64,000 nt of DNA from Georgenia daeguensis (GCF_039537705.1 NZ_BAABBA010000020.1:7107-71106), one strand, 5' to 3'. Positions 10,462 to 19,138 are shown, counted from the first letter of the stretch. The notes: generated by a model from the letters alone, not told the origin. Made by a program: numbers and translations.

Positions 10462-10995
10462 TCAGCCGATCTCCAGCGCGGTGGCCCGCCAGCGGCCGCG
10501 CCGCACCTCGAGCCGCACCGCCGCCGCGCGGAGGTGGTTGCCGTCGTGGACCACCACGGAGGCCTCGACGACGCCGGGGACGACGTGGCACACGTGCACG
10601 CGCCTGACCATCGCCCGGCGCGCCACGGCGGGGCGCCCGAGGATGCGGACCGCCAGCCCGGCGCGGCGTGCCAGGGACTCGTAGAGCTCGGCCGAGAGCC
10701 AGCGCGCGAGCTGGGCCGACGGGCGGATCCCGCAGAGGGCCTCGACCGCCGACCGGACCAGTGCTCCGGCCCACTGGGCAGGGTCGGGCAGGGCGTCGAG
10801 GTCGCCGGCAGCGTCCTCCTGCTCGTGGTCCGTCGCGCTCGGCGCCGTCGTCGGCCCGGCGAACCGCACGCGGTCCCACGGGTTCGCGACCGACGTCCGC
10901 GGTGCCGCGGCGATGCCCGGACCGTGCGTGGGGGTGCGGACGCCGGTCCGAGTCCTGCCCGGAACCGGTGGGCGGGTCAGGGTCGTCGTGCTCAT
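10462..10995 (-). CDS. Rv3235-like conserved protein
   Basis: 177 aa, start ATG at 10995 overlapping the stop of the LysM gene by four bases (ATGA). The first 70 residues are Pro/Thr/Arg-rich and probably disordered. The rest (AQWAGALVRSAVEALCGIRPSAQLARWL, VRRVHVCHVVPGVVEASVVVHDG, AVRLEVRRGRWRATALEIG) matches the actinobacterial Rv3235 family, of unknown function and often found near secA. It has no signal peptide or membrane segment. Tight coupling to the LysM membrane protein suggests a joint role at the envelope, which is inference. Confidence 0.75.
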   Translation of the reverse strand: MSTTTLTRPPVPGRTRTGVRTPTHGPGIAAAPRTSVANPWDRVRFAGPTTAPSATDHEQEDAAGDLDALPDPAQWAGALVRSAVEALCGIRPSAQLARWLSAELYESLARRAGLAVRILGRPAVARRAMVRRVHVCHVVPGVVEASVVVHDGNHLRAAAVRLEVRRGRWRATALEIG

Positions 10996-12134
10996 GATGC
11001 CTCCTCGTCGGGGACGTGCAGCAGCTGGCCGGGGTGGATGAGGTGCGGGTTGGTGCCGAGCTCGGCGCGGTTGGCGCGGTACCACTCGGGCCAGGCCCGC
11101 GCCACCTCCTCCGTCGTGGCCGGCTCGCCCACGTGAGTGGCGGCGATGGACCACAGCGAGTCGCCTGGGCGCACCCGGTAGGTGCGGGCGTCGCCCGGCG
11201 GCGCGTGCTCGTCGAGGGACGCGGGCGTGCGCGCCGCCGTCGTGGCTGGTGGGGGAGACGTTTCGGGTGTCGACCGGTTGGGACCGGGACGAGGCGTCGA
11301 GTCGGCCGTGGGGTCTCCGTGCCCTGCGTGGGCCGGGCTGGTCCCCGGCCCTGCGGGGCCCGGGCTGGTCCCCGGCCCTGCGGGGCCCGGGCTGGTCCCC
11401 GGCCCTGCGAGGCCCGGGCCCGTGCCGGGCGCTCCCGCCGGCTGGCTCGTGCCGGGCGACCCCTGGCCGGCCCGGCCGCCATCGCGAGCCGCCCCCGCCG
11501 TCGGAGCGGGCACGGCCTCGATCGCGGGCGGCGCAGCGGCATCGACCTGGCCATCCGTGGCGAGTCCGCCAGCACCTGGAGTACCGGCCGCGTGCGGGAG
11601 GGGCGGCACGGTTACGGCGCCGTCGCCCGCGTCCGTGTCGGACTGAAGGCCCTGCCGGGCCGCCGCGCCGAGCCGCGTGCCGACCTCGGTCGGCTGCGCG
11701 GAGACCGTGTCGGCGCCCCAGCCGAGATCCTGCGGCACGGCCGGCTCGCCGCCCCGCGGCGCCGCTCCGGCCGCGCCGACCGCCAGGCTCAGCCCGGCGC
11801 CGGCGGCCACCGTGGTGAGCACCGCCCGGCGCAGGACCGGAAAGCCCCAGCGCCGTACGGCGTGCTCCAGACCTGAGGTCGTCGCGCCGGCCGCCCGGCC
11901 CAGACGGATCAGGAGTGCCAGGGTGCAGGTCAGCGCGTACCAGGCGGCCGCCGCGCAGCCCGTCCCCAGCAGCAGGACGGCGACGGCGTCGGGAAGGTCC
12001 GCCGCCCTCCCCGGGGACGCGGCGAGCGCCGCGCCCGTGGCAAGGGTGCGGGCAGCGAGCCAGAAGGCCAGCGCCGTGCTGGCCACCAATCCCGTCAGCG
12101 GGCCCAGGCCCACACCCGGCAACGTGTCTCGCAT
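10992..12134 (-). CDS. Membrane protein with C-terminal LysM domain
   Basis: 380 aa from ATG 12134 (MRDTLPGVGLGPLTG). Two hydrophobic segments near residues 13-30 and 45-75 and a third near 105-130 (AVLTTVAAGAGLSLAVGAAG) form a membrane anchor. A long Pro/Gly/Thr/Ser-rich linker follows, including three 9-residue repeats of the GPGTSPGPA type. A LysM domain closes the protein (about 315-375: YRVRPGDSLWSIAATHVG, NPHLIHPGQLLHVPD), so it probably anchors to peptidoglycan. The frame is open further upstream, but that stretch is repetitive DNA and an unlikely protein. It is coupled to the Rv3235-like gene downstream. Confidence 0.82.
   Translation of the reverse strand: MRDTLPGVGLGPLTGLVASTALAFWLAARTLATGAALAASPGRAADLPDAVAVLLLGTGCAAAAWYALTCTLALLIRLGRAAGATTSGLEHAVRRWGFPVLRRAVLTTVAAGAGLSLAVGAAGAAPRGGEPAVPQDLGWGADTVSAQPTEVGTRLGAAARQGLQSDTDAGDGAVTVPPLPHAAGTPGAGGLATDGQVDAAAPPAIEAVPAPTAGAARDGGRAGQGSPGTSQPAGAPGTGPGLAGPGTSPGPAGPGTSPGPAGPGTSPAHAGHGDPTADSTPRPGPNRSTPETSPPPATTAARTPASLDEHAPPGDARTYRVRPGDSLWSIAATHVGEPATTEEVARAWPEWYRANRAELGTNPHLIHPGQLLHVPDEEAS
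11340..11420. repeat. Three 27-bp tandem repeats inside the LysM gene
   Basis: Units 11340-11366, 11367-11393 and 11394-11420 are identical or nearly so and keep the reading frame, encoding the GPGTSPGPA linker repeats. Copy number is likely to vary between strains. Confidence 0.85.
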
Positions 12135-12446
12135 GACTGCCCCCGATGCTGCTGAACCGTGTCGTTTGATGTTGTTTGATATCTGAAGGCCCAGGTCTAT
12201 CGCAGTCGGAATGAGTCTGTAAACCCCCGTCGGACGCGTCTGTGGACGGCAGCCTCGTCGCTGCGCTCGCCGCCCGCGGCCCGCCGCCACTCGCCGCCCT
12301 TCGCCCGCCGCCACTCGCCGCCCTTCGCCCGCCGCCGGAGCGCCTGACCTTCGAGGCCCGACATCCTCGAGGCCCGACATCCTCGAGGCCTCCTGGCCTC
12401 GGCGCTTCGGGGGATACCGGTGCGCGTCGTCCCGTACCGTGCGCTC
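12135..12446. other. 312-bp divergent intergenic region with short tandem repeats
   Basis: This gap holds three kinds of repeat. GTTTGAT occurs twice exactly 10 bp apart (12164-12170 and 12174-12180), just upstream of the LysM gene. A 24-bp unit occurs twice plus a part (12281-12336). A 16-bp unit TCGAGGCCCGACATCC occurs twice plus a part (12351-12390). Frames through it are open in several phases but look like shadows of the repeats. No gene is called. Confidence 0.6.
12196..12223 (-). promoter_or_regulatory. Candidate promoter for the LysM gene
   Basis: On the minus strand TTTACA (12223-12218, five of six bases of the -35 consensus) is followed after 16 nt by GATAGA (12201-12196). Transcription would start near 12188, giving a leader of about 55 nt that contains the two GTTTGAT repeats. 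The -10 match is only moderate. Confidence 0.35.
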
Positions 12447-12965
12447 ATGCGGTGGGAAGCGCTGTTCGAGGATCTGCAGGGTCAGCTGGAGGCGGCGGAG
12501 CGCGCGGAGGACGAGGTGCTCGTCGCCGAGCTGGCCGAGGCTGAGATGGGCGGGACGGCGCTCGCGGACCGGCTCCGTGCCCGGCTCGGGCAGGACGTTC
12601 GGCTGCGCCTACGCTCGGGCGACGACCTGTCGGCGCGGATCCTGGACGCCGCGCCCCAGTGGCTGCTCCTGGGCGACGACCGTGAGCGTCGGCTCCTCGT
12701 CCCCGTCGAGGCGGTGCAGGCCGCATGGCCGCTGGGGCCGGTCGCGCCCGAGGCGGGAACGGTGGAGCGTCGCCTGCGCATCACGCACGTGCTGCGCGCC
12801 CTGGCGCGGGAGGGTGCCCCGGTGCGGGTCTCGTGCGACGCCGGGAGCTACACCGGCTGGCTCACCCGGGTGGGCTCAGACCACGTCGACCTGCGCCAGG
12901 AGGCGCCGGGACAGGGGACGATCACGGTGGCACTGGCCGCCGTGGTGCTCGTCAGCACCGTCTGA
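12447..12965 (+). CDS. Conserved hypothetical protein, 172 aa
   Basis: Starts MRWEALFEDLQGQLEAAERAE and appears cytoplasmic: no signal peptide or membrane helix. The N-terminal 50 residues are acidic and helical; the rest alternates short beta-like stretches (VRLRLRSGDDLSARILDAAPQ, PVRVSCDAGSYTGWLTRVGS, TITVALAAVVLVSTV), with two similar halves that could be paired small-barrel domains. I recognise the type from actinobacterial genomes, always of unknown function, next to the small HTH and SAF-domain genes seen here. The ATG at 12447 is preferred over a GTG at 12420 because the similarity pattern starts there. Confidence 0.7.
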   Translation: MRWEALFEDLQGQLEAAERAEDEVLVAELAEAEMGGTALADRLRARLGQDVRLRLRSGDDLSARILDAAPQWLLLGDDRERRLLVPVEAVQAAWPLGPVAPEAGTVERRLRITHVLRALAREGAPVRVSCDAGSYTGWLTRVGSDHVDLRQEAPGQGTITVALAAVVLVSTV

Positions 12966-12992
12966 GCTCACCCTCCCCTGTGGGCTCGGCCC

Positions 12993-13205
12993 TCAGCTGT
13001 TCTGCTCGGCCTCGATGCGGGCGCGGGTGCGCGCGTACTGCTCCTGGATGTACTCCTCCAGCGCGGAGGCCTCGACCCGCCACTGGTTGCGTCCGCCGAC
13101 CTGGATGGCACGAAGCTCTCCGGAGCGCACGAGGACCCGGACCTGGGCGACGGAGACCGCGAGCTCCTCGGCCACGTCCGCGAGGGTCAGGAATCGCTGC
13201 GCCAT
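12993..13205 (-). CDS. Small excisionase/MerR-type helix-turn-helix protein
   Basis: 70 aa, beginning MAQRFLTLADVAEELAVSVAQVRVLVRSGELRAIQVGG, a complete HTH_17 winged helix as in excisionases and BldC-like regulators; the C-terminus is a charged helix. Such proteins bind DNA as head-to-tail oligomers and act as regulators in actinobacteria, but this one is not BldC itself. It is transcribed divergently from the SAF-domain gene and convergently with the 172-aa hypothetical. No phage or integrase gene lies nearby, so a role in excision is unlikely; regulation of the neighbouring envelope genes is possible. Confidence 0.8.
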   Translation of the reverse strand: MAQRFLTLADVAEELAVSVAQVRVLVRSGELRAIQVGGRNQWRVEASALEEYIQEQYARTRARIEAEQNS

Positions 13206-13326
13206 GGCCCCATCATCGCATCACCTGCTGCGGACCAGGTGGCACCGAGGGGTACCTGTGGACGGATCCGTCCGGCAATATGCTGCCGACGGCACGATGG
13301 GGGCCGTGAGCAAGCAGGGGGCGTGG

Positions 13327-14025
13327 ATGAACACGGAAGAGCTGCCGCAGGCGCGTCGACTGCGCCGTCCGACCTGGCGGGACCCACGCCTCGGGATGGG
13401 CGTCCTGCTCGTCGCCGCGGCGGTCGCGCTGGGCACCTGGGCGGTCCGGGACGCGGCCGCCACGGTGCAGGTGTACGCGGCGGGCGAGGCGCTCACCCCG
13501 GGCGACCCGGTCGACCCGGACGTGCTCAGCGTCCGCGAGGTTCGCCTCGGCGAGGACGAAGGGCGGCTGTACCACCTGGTCGCGGACGGGATCCCGGACG
13601 GCGCCGTGGTCACCCGCACCGTCGGTGCCGGCGAGCTGGTGCCGCGCTCGGCCGTCGGCGACGCCGCCGCGGTGGACCTGCGGCCCGTCGTCGTCCCGCT
13701 CGGGCTCGCCGTCCCCACGGATCTGGCAGCCGGCGCCGTCGTGGACCTGTGGCTCGCCCCTCCAGCCCCGATCGGCGGTGGCGTGGGGCAGCCGGCCGCG
13801 GCAGCGCCCGAGCCGGCGCTGCTCGCGGCCGAGCTTGTCGTCGCCGAGGTGGTCGAGGACGACTCCATGCTCAGCGGCACCACGGGAACCTCGGTCGAGC
13901 TGCTGGTGCCGCGTCTCGACCTGCCCGACGTCCTGGCCGCCCTCTCCACCGACGGGCAGCTGGTCGCCGTACCGACCTTCGTCGGCGCGGGGGCGCCCGC
14001 GGCCGACACGGAGGACGCGGCGTGA
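13327..14025 (+). CDS. SAF-domain membrane protein (CpaB/FlgA-like)
   Basis: 232 aa. One transmembrane helix near residues 22-40 (LGMGVLLVAAAVALGTWAV) is followed by a SAF domain (VQVYAAGEALTPGDPVDPDVLSV, PDGAVVTRTVGAGELVPRSAV), the fold of the pilus assembly protein CpaB and flagellar FlgA, and an extracytoplasmic remainder. ATG 13327 has AGGGGG about 7 nt upstream; GTG 13306 or ATG 13297 would add a few residues. Its stop overlaps the next gene by four bases (GTGA). SAF plus CpaE-like ATPase suggests a pilus or secretion accessory role, but no secretion ATPase, prepilin or TadB/C gene is in the window. Confidence 0.8.
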   Translation: MNTEELPQARRLRRPTWRDPRLGMGVLLVAAAVALGTWAVRDAAATVQVYAAGEALTPGDPVDPDVLSVREVRLGEDEGRLYHLVADGIPDGAVVTRTVGAGELVPRSAVGDAAAVDLRPVVVPLGLAVPTDLAAGAVVDLWLAPPAPIGGGVGQPAAAAPEPALLAAELVVAEVVEDDSMLSGTTGTSVELLVPRLDLPDVLAALSTDGQLVAVPTFVGAGAPAADTEDAA

Positions 14026-15557
14026 GCGTCGGTGTCCTCCTCGCGCTCGACGGCCACGTGGAGAGCGAGGTGGTGCGGCTCCTGGACTCCCCGGGCTCGG
14101 GCGTGCGGGTCGTGCGCCGGTGCGCCGACGTCCCCGAGGTGCTCGCGGCGGCCGCGGCGGGGCTCGGCGCGCTGGCAGTGCTCGACGCGGAGATGCCGGG
14201 GGTGGACCGCTCGGTCGTGGCGCGGCTGCGGGACGCCGGCGTGCGCACGGTTCTCGTCGCCGCGGCGGACCAGGTGGAGCGCTGCACCGCGCTGGGCCCC
14301 GACGCCGTCGAGCCGGCGACGGCCGGTGCCGCGGCTCTGGCGGACGCGGTCACCGCGCTGGCACGTCGGACCCCCGCACCAGAGGAGGACGTCGTGCCCG
14401 TCGCCGGCGGGGCGGCCGACGGCGGTGCCGCAGCACGCGGGTCCAGCGCCCCCGCGGCAGGCGAACCCTCGGACTCCGGCGCGCATCGGGACGCGCCCGC
14501 CGCAGGGAGCCGACGGGCGGCGCGGCGCGCCGCGGTGGCCGGTCCAGCAGGTGGCGACGCGCCGGGCGGTGCTGCGGCTGCAGGATCGGCGGCGGCCGAC
14601 GGCGCAGCGGAGGTGGACGGGCGAGCGGCGGCCGACGGCGGAGCCGCGGCGGGCGGGGAGGATGTGATCCGCGCGGGAGCGGTTGCCGGGGAGGGCACGC
14701 GTGCGGGTCCACCGGGCAGGCTCGTCGCGGTCTGGGGACCGCCGGGCGCGCCCGGTCGCACCACCCTGGCCGTGACGCTGGCCGCCGAGCTCGCCGCCCT
14801 CGCCGGCCCGGTGATCCTCGTCGACGCCGACACCGAGGCCCCGTCGGTGACCCAGGTCCTCGGCATCCTCGACGACTCCTCGGCCGTGGCCGCCGTGTCG
14901 CGTCAGGCGCTGAACGGCCGCCTCGACGCGTCCACGCTCACCCGGCTGTGCCCGGTCGTGGACGGCAACATCCACGTCATGACCGGGCTCACCCGCGCGG
15001 ACCGGTGGCGCGAGCTGCCGCCGTCGGCGCTCGAGGTGGTCTGGGACGTCGCCCGTGCCGCCGCCCCGTGGACGGTGGTCGACACCGGCGCGACGCTGGA
15101 CGAGGACCACGACGGCGCGTTCGGGCCTCGCCGGCACCAGGCGACCGCGTCGGCGCTCGCCGCCGCCGACGTCGTCGTGGTGGTCGGGGCGGGGGAGCCG
15201 GTGGGTATGCGCCGGCTCGTCATGGCGCTCGGCGAGCTCGCGGACGCCGACGTCATGGCCCCCGGTGCCCGGCGGATGGTCGTCGTGAACCGCGTGCGAG
15301 CCTCGGCGGCGGGGCCGTCGCCGGGGCAGTCGGTGCACGAGGCGCTCGCCCGCTTCGCGGGCGTGGCCGACGCGCTGGTCGTCCCCGACGACCGTCCCGC
15401 GCTCGACAGGGCGGTGCTGCAGGGGCGCACGCTCACCCAGGTTGCGCCGACCTCGCCGGCCCGGCGGGCGGTCGAGGAGCTCGCCCAGCGGCTCAGCGGC
15501 GAACGTCCGCGACGCGCCCGGCGGCGCGGCATCGCCCTGCCGGCCCGCGTCCGGTGA
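14022..15557 (+). CDS. CpaE/TadZ-like MinD-family protein with altered P-loop
   Basis: 511 aa. Residues 1-115 look like a degenerate receiver domain (MSVGVLLALDGHVESEVVRLL, LGALAVLDAEMPGVDR). Residues about 125-220 are an Ala/Gly/Asp-rich linker. From about 230 a MinD/ParA-type NTPase follows: VAVWGPPGAPGRTTLAVTLA, VILVDADTEAPSVTQVLGIL, WTVVDTGATLDED, MVVVNRVR. The P-loop reads GPPGAPGRTT, so the usual Lys before Thr-Thr is Arg and the ParA signature Lys is missing. TadZ/CpaE proteins place pilus machinery at the pole and some lack ATPase activity. It is translationally coupled to the SAF gene. Confidence 0.8.
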   Translation: MSVGVLLALDGHVESEVVRLLDSPGSGVRVVRRCADVPEVLAAAAAGLGALAVLDAEMPGVDRSVVARLRDAGVRTVLVAAADQVERCTALGPDAVEPATAGAAALADAVTALARRTPAPEEDVVPVAGGAADGGAAARGSSAPAAGEPSDSGAHRDAPAAGSRRAARRAAVAGPAGGDAPGGAAAAGSAAADGAAEVDGRAAADGGAAAGGEDVIRAGAVAGEGTRAGPPGRLVAVWGPPGAPGRTTLAVTLAAELAALAGPVILVDADTEAPSVTQVLGILDDSSAVAAVSRQALNGRLDASTLTRLCPVVDGNIHVMTGLTRADRWRELPPSALEVVWDVARAAAPWTVVDTGATLDEDHDGAFGPRRHQATASALAAADVVVVVGAGEPVGMRRLVMALGELADADVMAPGARRMVVVNRVRASAAGPSPGQSVHEALARFAGVADALVVPDDRPALDRAVLQGRTLTQVAPTSPARRAVEELAQRLSGERPRRARRRGIALPARVR

Positions 15558-15579
15558 ACCGCCTGACACACTGACTGCC

Positions 15580-16056
15580 ATGCGCCTCTACCTGCCCGCG
15601 ACCGCCACGGACCTGCGCGATCCCGCCGGCATCACGCCCCGCTGGGCTCACGCGGTGACCCCCGCGCTGCGCGCGGAGCTGCCGGACGAGGACGAGGAGG
15701 GCCTGGAGATGACCGCTACCCTCGCCGCCGCGGACGAGTCTGTGCGGCTGATCGCCGCGGACGGGTCCGTGCCGCGTCGCGTCGTGGTGGTCGCCGACGT
15801 CGCCGACGCCGCCGTCCAGGTTCCGGAGGTCCTGGGCGAGGAGCAGCTGCCCACCGCCGTGGAGCTCGTCACCACGGTGCCCTGGGGCGACGTCGTCACG
15901 CTGCACGTCGACGAGCCCGATGCGGCGGATGACGTCCGTGCCGCGGCGGCGGGCGACGACGATGCGCTCGAGCGGGCCGCCGAGCGTGACCTGCTCTGGT
16001 TCGACGTGGTCGAGCTCGACGACCTGCGCGCCGAGCTGGCGGCCGAGGCCCGGTAG
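15580..16056 (+). CDS. DUF6912 family protein
   Basis: 158 aa beginning MRLYLPATATDLRDPAGI, typical of an actinobacterial family of unknown function (DUF6912). The C-terminal half is acidic (DEPDAADDVRAAAAGDDDALERA) and ends in a helical DLLWFDVVELDDLRAELA. There is no signal peptide or catalytic motif. It lies 22 nt after the CpaE-like gene on the same strand and converges on sbcC. Confidence 0.75.
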   Translation: MRLYLPATATDLRDPAGITPRWAHAVTPALRAELPDEDEEGLEMTATLAAADESVRLIAADGSVPRRVVVVADVADAAVQVPEVLGEEQLPTAVELVTTVPWGDVVTLHVDEPDAADDVRAAAAGDDDALERAAERDLLWFDVVELDDLRAELAAEAR

Positions 16057-16096
16057 CCGCGCCGAAGGCCGCGACTCAGCCGCCGAGGTCCCCGAG

Positions 16097-19000
16097 TCAG
16101 CAGCGCACCGTCAGGGTCGAGGCGCCCGAGGGCAGACGGCGGACCTCGATCCGCTCGGGGATGCGGTCCTTGAGGTCGGCGACGTGCGAGACGATGCCGA
16201 CCGAACGCCCACCCTCGCGGAGCCGACCGAGCTCGGTCATCACGGCGTCGAGCGTGCCGGGGTCGAGCGACCCGAACCCCTCGTCGACGAAGAGCGTGCC
16301 GAGCTCGACCCCGCCCGCCTCGGACCGCACGACGTCGGCCAGGCCCAGCGCCAGGCAGAGCGAGACGTAGAAGGTCTCGCCGCCGGAGAGGGTGTGCGGG
16401 TCGCGGGGGACGTCGGTGACGTGGTCGCGCACCCGTAGCCCGAGCCCGGCCTTGCGGGAGCGCTGCCCGCCCTCCCGCTCGTCGATGCGCTCGAGGGTGT
16501 ACCGCCCGTCCGACATCAGCGACAGGCGGTCGTTGGCGGCGGCCACGACGTCCTCGAACCGGCGCAGGAGGACGTAGGTGGCGAGGGTCGTGTCGATCGT
16601 GTTGCCCTCGCCGGCGGTGGCGAGCGCCGCGGCCCGGAGCACCGGCGCCGCGCGCCGCGTGCCCTCGGCGTGGGCGGCGAGCGCGGCGAGCAGGTCGTCC
16701 GCGGCCTCCCGGGCCTGACGGCACCGGAGCTCCGCCGCACTGGCGGCGCCCGCTGCGCGGGTCAGGGCGGCCATGGCCTCGGCATGGGTGGTCTGCGCCG
16801 CGGGGACGTCGGCGACCTCGGTGCCGGTCAGCCCGGCGATGCCGTCCTCGGCGAGCCCCGCGGTCACGCGGGCCACGTCGCTGCGGTGCCGCTGGATCCG
16901 CTGGTCCAGCTCTCGCTGCTCGGCCGCGGGCAGCACCGCGGCGCGCGCCGCCTCGGCATCCGCGAACCCGGCGGCCGTGAGCGCGGCGGCCAGCCTCTCC
17001 TCGGCCTCCCGGACGGCCTCGCGCGCGGTGAGGAGCTCGGTGGTCGCGTCGAGCAGCGCGCGGGCGGTACGGGCCCGGCCACGCAGCTCCTCCGCGTACT
17101 CCGCCACCGACGAGGTGGTGCCGCGGCCCTGCGCGCAGCGCGCCTCGTCCGCCGTCAGCTGGCGCGCCAGGTGCTCGCACCGCTCGCGCAGCGATGCTGC
17201 CGTCGACCGGTGCTCAGCCAGGCGTTCCTGCAGTGACGCGGTCTCGCGCTCGTGGTCGGAGAGCTCCTGCTCGAGCTCCGCGTTGCGGGTGATCGCGGCC
17301 TCGGCGGCGGCGAGCTCCGCCTCGGCGGTCGCGAGGCGGGCCCGCGCCTCGGTGGTGTCCAGCCCGTCCGCGGCCTCGTGCAGCGCCGCGGCCTTCTCGC
17401 CGAGGGCGGCGAGGCGCGCACGGGCCCGGGTGAGCTCCGCGTCCGCGTCCTCGCGTGCCGCGGTGGCCGCCGCGACCTCGTCGTCGGTGGCGTGCTCCGG
17501 CGTGGGGCGGGCCGGGTGCGGGTGCTCGGTGGCGCCGCAGACGGCGCACGGCTCGCCGGCCACGAGGCGGCCGGCGAGCGCGCCCGCCATCCCCGCGACC
17601 CAGCGGAGCCGGACGGCGTGCTCCGCGTCGAGTGCGGCGGCGGCCCGGGCGGCCACCGCGGTGAGGGCCTCCTCGGCCGCGGCGACCTGGCTCGCGGTCG
17701 CCTCGGCGCCGGTGGCCGCCGTCAGGCACTCGCGGGCGCGGCGGCTCCGGCCGAGCGCCCGCTCCCGGCGCGCGCCGGCGTCGCGGTACTGGTCCAGCGC
17801 GTCCTCAAGGGCCTGGCGGGCGGCAGGACGGGCCGCGACGGCAGCCTCGAGCTCACCGACCCGGTTTCCCGCCAGGTCCGCCGCACGGCGCGCGGCCTCG
17901 ACCTCGGACCGGCGTCGCGGGAGGTCGGCCTCGAGCTCGACCAGCTCGGCGAGAGCGCCGAGCGCGCCGGTGGCGGCGTCGTGCCCCTCCCGCAGGGCGT
18001 CGGGCCCGTCGAGGTCCGCGAGGTCCGGGTGCAGGCCCGTGCGGGCCTGGTCGAGGAGGCGGCTGTGGAGGCCGGTGGCGCGAGAGACGCGTGCCACCGC
18101 CCGTTCGTGCGCCTCCAGGACCGGCACGACGGCGGCCGCGGTCCGGGCCAGCTGCAGCCGCTCGGTCCCGGCCCGGACCGCCGGCTCGGCGGCCTCGTGG
18201 GTGCGCTGCTCGGCGAGCAGCGCACCGCGCCGCCGCAGACGTTCGGCCAGGTTTCGCTGGGCGTCGAGCTGGTCCCGTGCCGTCGCCTCGGCCGCTGCTG
18301 CGGCGTCGCGAGCGTCCGCCGCCTCCGCCGCCCGGGCGTCGGCCTGCGCGCAGACCTCTCCGGCCGCGTCGGTCAGCGCCGCCGCGTCCAGCTCGGCGGC
18401 CCGCTCGAGCAGCGCCTCGCGGGTGACGGACGGCGAGGAGGTGTGCTCGCCGCCGTCCGCCACCGGCTCCAGGCAGGCCGCGAAGGCTGAGGCGGCCGCC
18501 GTGACCTCCGTCGTGGCGCGGTCGAGCTCGGTGCGGGCGGCGCGGGCCATCTCGGCCAGCCGCTTCTGGAGCCGGTCGTAGATCTCGGTGCCGAACACGT
18601 CCTGCAGCACCGTGCGGCGGTCCTCCGGCTTCGCCCGGAGGAAGGAGGCGAACTGCCCCTGGGGCAGGACGACCGTCTGCGTGAACTGGGCGCGATCGAG
18701 CACCACGATGCGCCCGAGCTCGGTGCCGACCTCCTGGACCTGGGCCGAGACGGGTTCCCCTGCGTCCTCGACGTGGCTGAGGCGCCAGAGCTTGGCCCGG
18801 GCGTTCTGGGTCGTGGTGCCGCCCCCGCGCTTCTTGAGCCGCTGGTACTTGGGGGAGCGCCACACGCGGTAGATGCCGGCCCCGGTGGAGAAGGTGAGCT
18901 CGACGAAGGGCTCGGCGTCCGGCGCGGCGTGGTCGGAGTGCAGGCGGTCGTCCGAGGACTCCCCGCCGGCGACGCCTCCGTAGAGCGCGAAGACCACCGC

Positions 19001-19138
19001 GTCGATGATCGTCGACTTGCCCGCGCCCGTGGGGCCCTCGAGGAGGAACAGCCCGTTGGCGGAGAGCGAGTCGACGTCGATGGTGTGCTTTCCCGGGAAC
19101 GGCCCGACGGCCTGCAGGGTGAGCCGGTGGATGCGCAT
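16097..19138 (-). CDS. sbcC: Exonuclease subunit SbcC
   Basis: 1013 aa SMC-like ATPase. MRIHRLTLQAVGPFPGKHTIDVD opens the N-terminal lobe, with Walker A GPTGAGKSTIIDA near residue 35. Two long Ala/Glu/Arg-rich coiled coils flank a zinc-hook CAVC near residue 528 (GEPCAVCGATEHPHP). The C-terminal lobe has the signature LSGGETFYVSL near 915 and Walker B GTLFVDEGFGSLD near 950. With SbcD it cleaves hairpins and DNA ends at palindromes and double-strand breaks. Its ATG overlaps the sbcD stop by one base (TGATG), so the two are co-translated. Confidence 0.97.
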   Translation of the reverse strand: MRIHRLTLQAVGPFPGKHTIDVDSLSANGLFLLEGPTGAGKSTIIDAVVFALYGGVAGGESSDDRLHSDHAAPDAEPFVELTFSTGAGIYRVWRSPKYQRLKKRGGGTTTQNARAKLWRLSHVEDAGEPVSAQVQEVGTELGRIVVLDRAQFTQTVVLPQGQFASFLRAKPEDRRTVLQDVFGTEIYDRLQKRLAEMARAARTELDRATTEVTAAASAFAACLEPVADGGEHTSSPSVTREALLERAAELDAAALTDAAGEVCAQADARAAEAADARDAAAAAEATARDQLDAQRNLAERLRRRGALLAEQRTHEAAEPAVRAGTERLQLARTAAAVVPVLEAHERAVARVSRATGLHSRLLDQARTGLHPDLADLDGPDALREGHDAATGALGALAELVELEADLPRRRSEVEAARRAADLAGNRVGELEAAVAARPAARQALEDALDQYRDAGARRERALGRSRRARECLTAATGAEATASQVAAAEEALTAVAARAAAALDAEHAVRLRWVAGMAGALAGRLVAGEPCAVCGATEHPHPARPTPEHATDDEVAAATAAREDADAELTRARARLAALGEKAAALHEAADGLDTTEARARLATAEAELAAAEAAITRNAELEQELSDHERETASLQERLAEHRSTAASLRERCEHLARQLTADEARCAQGRGTTSSVAEYAEELRGRARTARALLDATTELLTAREAVREAEERLAAALTAAGFADAEAARAAVLPAAEQRELDQRIQRHRSDVARVTAGLAEDGIAGLTGTEVADVPAAQTTHAEAMAALTRAAGAASAAELRCRQAREAADDLLAALAAHAEGTRRAAPVLRAAALATAGEGNTIDTTLATYVLLRRFEDVVAAANDRLSLMSDGRYTLERIDEREGGQRSRKAGLGLRVRDHVTDVPRDPHTLSGGETFYVSLCLALGLADVVRSEAGGVELGTLFVDEGFGSLDPGTLDAVMTELGRLREGGRSVGIVSHVADLKDRIPERIEVRRLPSGASTLTVRC

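Noticed and set aside
12993..13205. Excisionase of a mobile element.
   Set aside because: The HTH family fits, but there is no integrase, attachment-site repeat or tRNA next to it and the flanking genes look chromosomal.
13206..15557. Complete Tad pilus locus suggested by SAF and CpaE-like genes.
   Set aside because: No secretion ATPase, TadB/C membrane protein, prepilin or peptidase is present in the window.
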